Shown: positions 61,738-64,000 of the stretch, in pieces
Layout: every line of letters begins with the position of its first letter
Numbering within the stretch: the stretch's first letter is position 1
Source: Mercurialis annua
Taxonomy: Eukaryota; Streptophyta; Magnoliopsida; Malpighiales; Euphorbiaceae
Length of the DNA stretch: 64,000 nt
Assembly: GCF_937616625.2 (NCBI RefSeq)
Contig: NC_065571.1
Location: forward strand, 19,901,701-19,965,700
Direction: 5' to 3'
Translations under genes and position numbers: made by a program
The notes under the pieces: model-generated
Told to the model about the DNA's origin: nothing
Databases searched by the model: none
Seen by the model: only the letters and a program-made list of their open reading frames with translations

Positions 61738-62203
61738 TGATGGATACACCACCAGAATTGTACACAAGACCCACACAGGTGGCTTTGGTCACTGACTCAG
61801 AGACAAGCCCGAAGTCACTGACTCAGAGACATGTCCGAAGTCACTGACTCAGTACGCAATGTTACCAGAAGACCAGATAACGCCCTTATCCCGTGAAATC
61901 AGGGATAAGGACGGATTTTACCTAATCTTAACAAGAAGATGAACTCAAATCAGTAACAAGACTCATACTACAATGCAATGACTATCTATTATATATTAAT
62001 GGACCTAGGTCAGGTAAAGGACACTTTTATATTACTGATATTCACTCTAAACTCTTATCAATTCAGTCTATCTGACTTAGGCATCGGAGGGTGTTCGAGC
62101 CAACACCGGCTCGAATCCTTCTAACCTATCTTTTCTGTGTAGATTGAAGATCACACTCAGACCGGCCACATTAAGACCGGATCTAGCATCACCAGAACCA
62201 TCA
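61738..62203 (+). repeat. 5' LTR of the Tat-like element
   Basis: 466 bp, beginning TGATGG and ending CCATCA, which are inverted repeats. TATTATATATTAA near 61989 is a TATA-like box. An 8-bp stem, TTCGAGCC/GGCTCGAA, lies at 62094-62115. A 26-bp repeat with TGACTCA is near the start. Confidence 0.8.
61789..61852 (+). promoter_or_regulatory. three TGACTCA sites in a 26-bp repeat
   Basis: TGACTCA occurs at 61793-61799, 61819-61825 and 61845-61851, exactly 26 bp apart, in a repeat of GTCACTGACTCAGAGACA. TGACTCA is a known bZIP site (GCN4/AP-1 type). Position upstream of the TATA-like box suits an enhancer; function is inferred. Confidence 0.6.
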
Positions 62204-62205
62204 TT

Positions 62206-62223
62206 TTGCGCCGTCTGTGGGAA
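62206..62223 (+). promoter_or_regulatory. primer-binding site of the Tat-like element
   Basis: TTGCGCCGTCTGTGGGAA, two bases after the LTR. It is like the TGGCGCCGTCTGTGGGAA primer sites of other plant Ty3/gypsy elements, with one change. I do not assign the tRNA. Confidence 0.75.
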
Positions 62224-62459
62224 CGATAATTCGTTCTTGAATAAATTTAATTTTGGTTCTCGGTGATAGACAACCATAAAAAATGATTGGAGGTCACGAG
62301 TGAAAATGAACAAATCAGAGCATAAGTGGCTATCAAAAGTAATGTATGAAGCTGTCGAAATAAGAAAGTTTAGTTCATCCAAACTTCTTCATCTCTATGT
62401 CATAGAAGGAACAGTTACCGTGTACCAGACGCAGACACCAGTGCAACATACAAAAACAA

Positions 62460-63160
62460 ACAGAAGAGAAACCACTGTGAAAGTCAAACTACTGTGACAG
62501 TCAGAAAAGAAACCACTGTGACAGTCAAAAGAGAAACTACTGTGACACTCGGAAGAGAAACAAATGTACCAGTCAGTATATAAATCACTGTACTAGTGAG
62601 CAAAAAGAGAAAGGCACCAGCAAAAGAACCAAAGGAGGAATGATCCCAGACGCAGAGTGCTGAGGAAACAACCGGAGGATAATGTTCCCAGACGCAGAGT
62701 GCTGGGGAAACAATAACCGATGCTCCCAGACGCAGATCACAGACACAGATGTAGAGTAGAAATGTAGGAAGATGAACAACAACATCACAGATTAGCGAGT
62801 AACCCCAGGCGCAGATGTAGATTAACGAATGGTCCCAAGCGCAGACGCGGATCCCAGACGCAGATATAGAGTAGAAATATAGGAAGATGAAAAACAATAT
62901 CACAGATTAACGAGTAACCCCAGGCGCAGATGTAGATTGACGAATGGTCCCAAGCGCAGACGCAGATCCTAGGCGTAGTCGCAGGTGAAATATAAGAAAC
63001 TCAAAGATATAGCAAGCGTGGTACATATGATAGAAATGCAAATGGACCAATAGTCCCAGACAAAGAGGAACAAGTGATTCCAGACGTAGATGAAGAAATG
63101 CAGGAGGACCAACAGTCCCAAACGTAGAGGAACAAGTAATCTTAGACGTAGATGAAGAAT
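62460..63160 (+). repeat. degenerate repeats in the leader of the Tat-like element
   Basis: Three kinds of tandem repeat follow each other: ACTGTGACAGTCAAAAGAGA units of about 24-27 bp (62470-62580); a 115-bp duplication (TAGAGTAGAA at 62752 and 62867) built on CCCAGACGCAGA; and a unit of about 69 bp with GACGTAGATGAAGAA (63045-63160). Minus-strand open frames here (62484-62903, 62585-62788) are products of the repeats. No gene is supported. Confidence 0.75.
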
Positions 63161-63201
63161 ATAAAGGCATGAAGATCAACAGCCCAGACGCTAAAGAATG
63201 A

Positions 63202-63741
63202 ATGAGGAGGAAGAACCACCGCCACTGGGAGTGGTCGCAACAACGAGAGTCTCACCAGAGAACAACGGTCCAATTATCCCTCGTCGGGGGAGTCACAAGG
63301 AGTGCACCAAGAAGCAACATCGTGCCACCAGCAACAGGTGGAGTGTCGTATGGCATTACACCACCACCGATGCGGAGAAGCGTTCAAGGACAAGAACCTT
63401 CACCTTGAGGCTATCGCACACCCCAGTACCAGATACCAATGGCGTATCAGCAACTAGGGTCGTACCCAGGATACTATCCATGAACCCATCCTAATCATCA
63501 AGGTTATCAGAGGACTATGCATCCAATTTCTTTCCCGTCCCTAGATAGGATGGAAAGGAGAGGCATACGCAGAACAAAGACTCAGAAGGGAGACGCAGAC
63601 CAGAGGATCTCGGGCAGAAAAAGAAAATCGGGTATGAACCTCCACGAAAAGGCCAGTCCGAGCCTACAACCTGGAAAAAGAATAACGCACTATACAAAGC
63701 TACTAGAACCGCCTCTATACCAAGAAAGAACAATGCTCTAG
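63202..63741 (+). pseudogene. possible gag N-terminal region of the Tat-like element, broken
   Basis: One frame is readable across 63202-63741 with two stops (63406-63408 and one near 63472). It gives Pro/Gln/Tyr-rich text (YGITPPPM, QIPMAYQQLGSYPGYYP) of the kind found ahead of Gag in such elements. There is no conserved domain, so the call rests on composition and position before the gag core. Confidence 0.4.
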
Positions 63742-63842
63742 AGGCCAGAGAGAAGGGCGAAGACATAAAAGTCTTGAAAGGAAGAAAAGGGAGAGGACAA
63801 AGACCGAGAGGACGAAGATTCTCCCCTTAAAACAGAAATATA

Positions 63843-64000
63843 ATGGTAAAATTTCCTTCACAGTATAAATTACCAAACTTTGACTCTTTTAATGGGACAG
63901 GAGATTCAAAAAGTCACAAGGCCAAATCGACAAAAAATAGCAGAAGCGGCTATAAAGGAAGGATTATTGTGGCCGTACCATCCCACCAAACAGCAATACG
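63843..64000 (+). pseudogene. gag: gag core start of the Tat-like element, partial
   Basis: From ATG 63843 the frame is open to the window end and begins MVKFPSQYKLPNFDSFNGTG, followed by DSKSH. The LPNFDSFNGTGD stretch, then H, matches the start of the Gag core in Tat-type Ty3/gypsy elements (usual form: LP-F--Y-GTGDP--H). Further on the similarity is weak, so a frameshift or decay is likely. Whether it is functional cannot be judged from the part seen. Confidence 0.6.

Larger units (their letters stand above)
61738..64000 (+). mobile_element. Tat-like Ty3/gypsy element, 5' part
   Basis: A new element starts inside the 3' LTR of element 2. It has a short LTR (61738-62203) with TGATGG...CCATCA ends, a primer site of the GCGCCGTCTGTGGGAA type, a repeat-rich leader and the start of a gag of the kind that reads LPNFDSFNGTGD. 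These traits fit the Tat branch. The element runs off the window, so the other LTR and target duplication cannot be seen. Confidence 0.75.

Noticed and set aside
62484..62903. 139-codon minus-strand frame with repeated CVWDHS and VTVVS segments
   Set aside because: Antisense reading of the tandem repeats in the Tat-like leader.

Overview
This window is plant heterochromatin. I see no cellular protein gene, tRNA or rRNA. The plant origin is inferred from Tekay/Del-type Ty3/gypsy chromoviruses primed by initiator-tRNA-Met, a MULE-type MITE with long inverted ends, a Tat-like LTR element at the right edge, and stop codons made by C-to-T change at CAG (CHG) sites. A flowering plant is likely; I cannot name a species.

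Layout. About 29 kb is one tandem satellite, now in pieces (1-5932, 8232-16371, 29786-44555 and a 77-bp islet at 52493-52569). Its unit is a 59-bp dimer of two half-repeats of 29 and 30 bp that share the palindrome AAACGTTT; trimers of about 88 bp are intermixed. The arrays contain larger duplicated blocks (about 1.9 kb on the left, about 3.1 kb on the right) and one inverted block of about 0.73 kb.

Tekay-related insertions break up the satellite: (i) a solo LTR at 5933-8231 with a perfect 5-bp target duplication; (ii) an old full-length element at 16372-29785, full of stops and frameshifts, itself carrying a truncated antisense LTR (20397-22715) and a MITE (26302-26684); (iii) a minus-strand, non-autonomous element at 44556-52223 that keeps LTRs, primer site, leader, the tail of the integrase chromodomain and the polypurine tract, but has about 3.9 kb of non-coding DNA in place of gag-pol; (iv) a 269-bp LTR fragment at 52224-52492; (v) a younger element at 52570-61737 with an intact 746-codon gag-protease frame but a broken pol. 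A Tat-like element (61738 to the window end) sits inside the second LTR of (v).

The coding parts would have worked together as a retrotransposon cycle: Gag and protease, then reverse transcriptase/RNase H, then integrase with a chromodomain that reads heterochromatin. No copy here is intact enough to move by itself. The observations I would check first are the palindromic cassettes that differ between LTR families but sit in the same promoter-proximal place, the gutted minus-strand element, the hairpin just after the primer site that resembles the tRNA T-arm, the dyad satellite, and the CAG-to-TAG decay.
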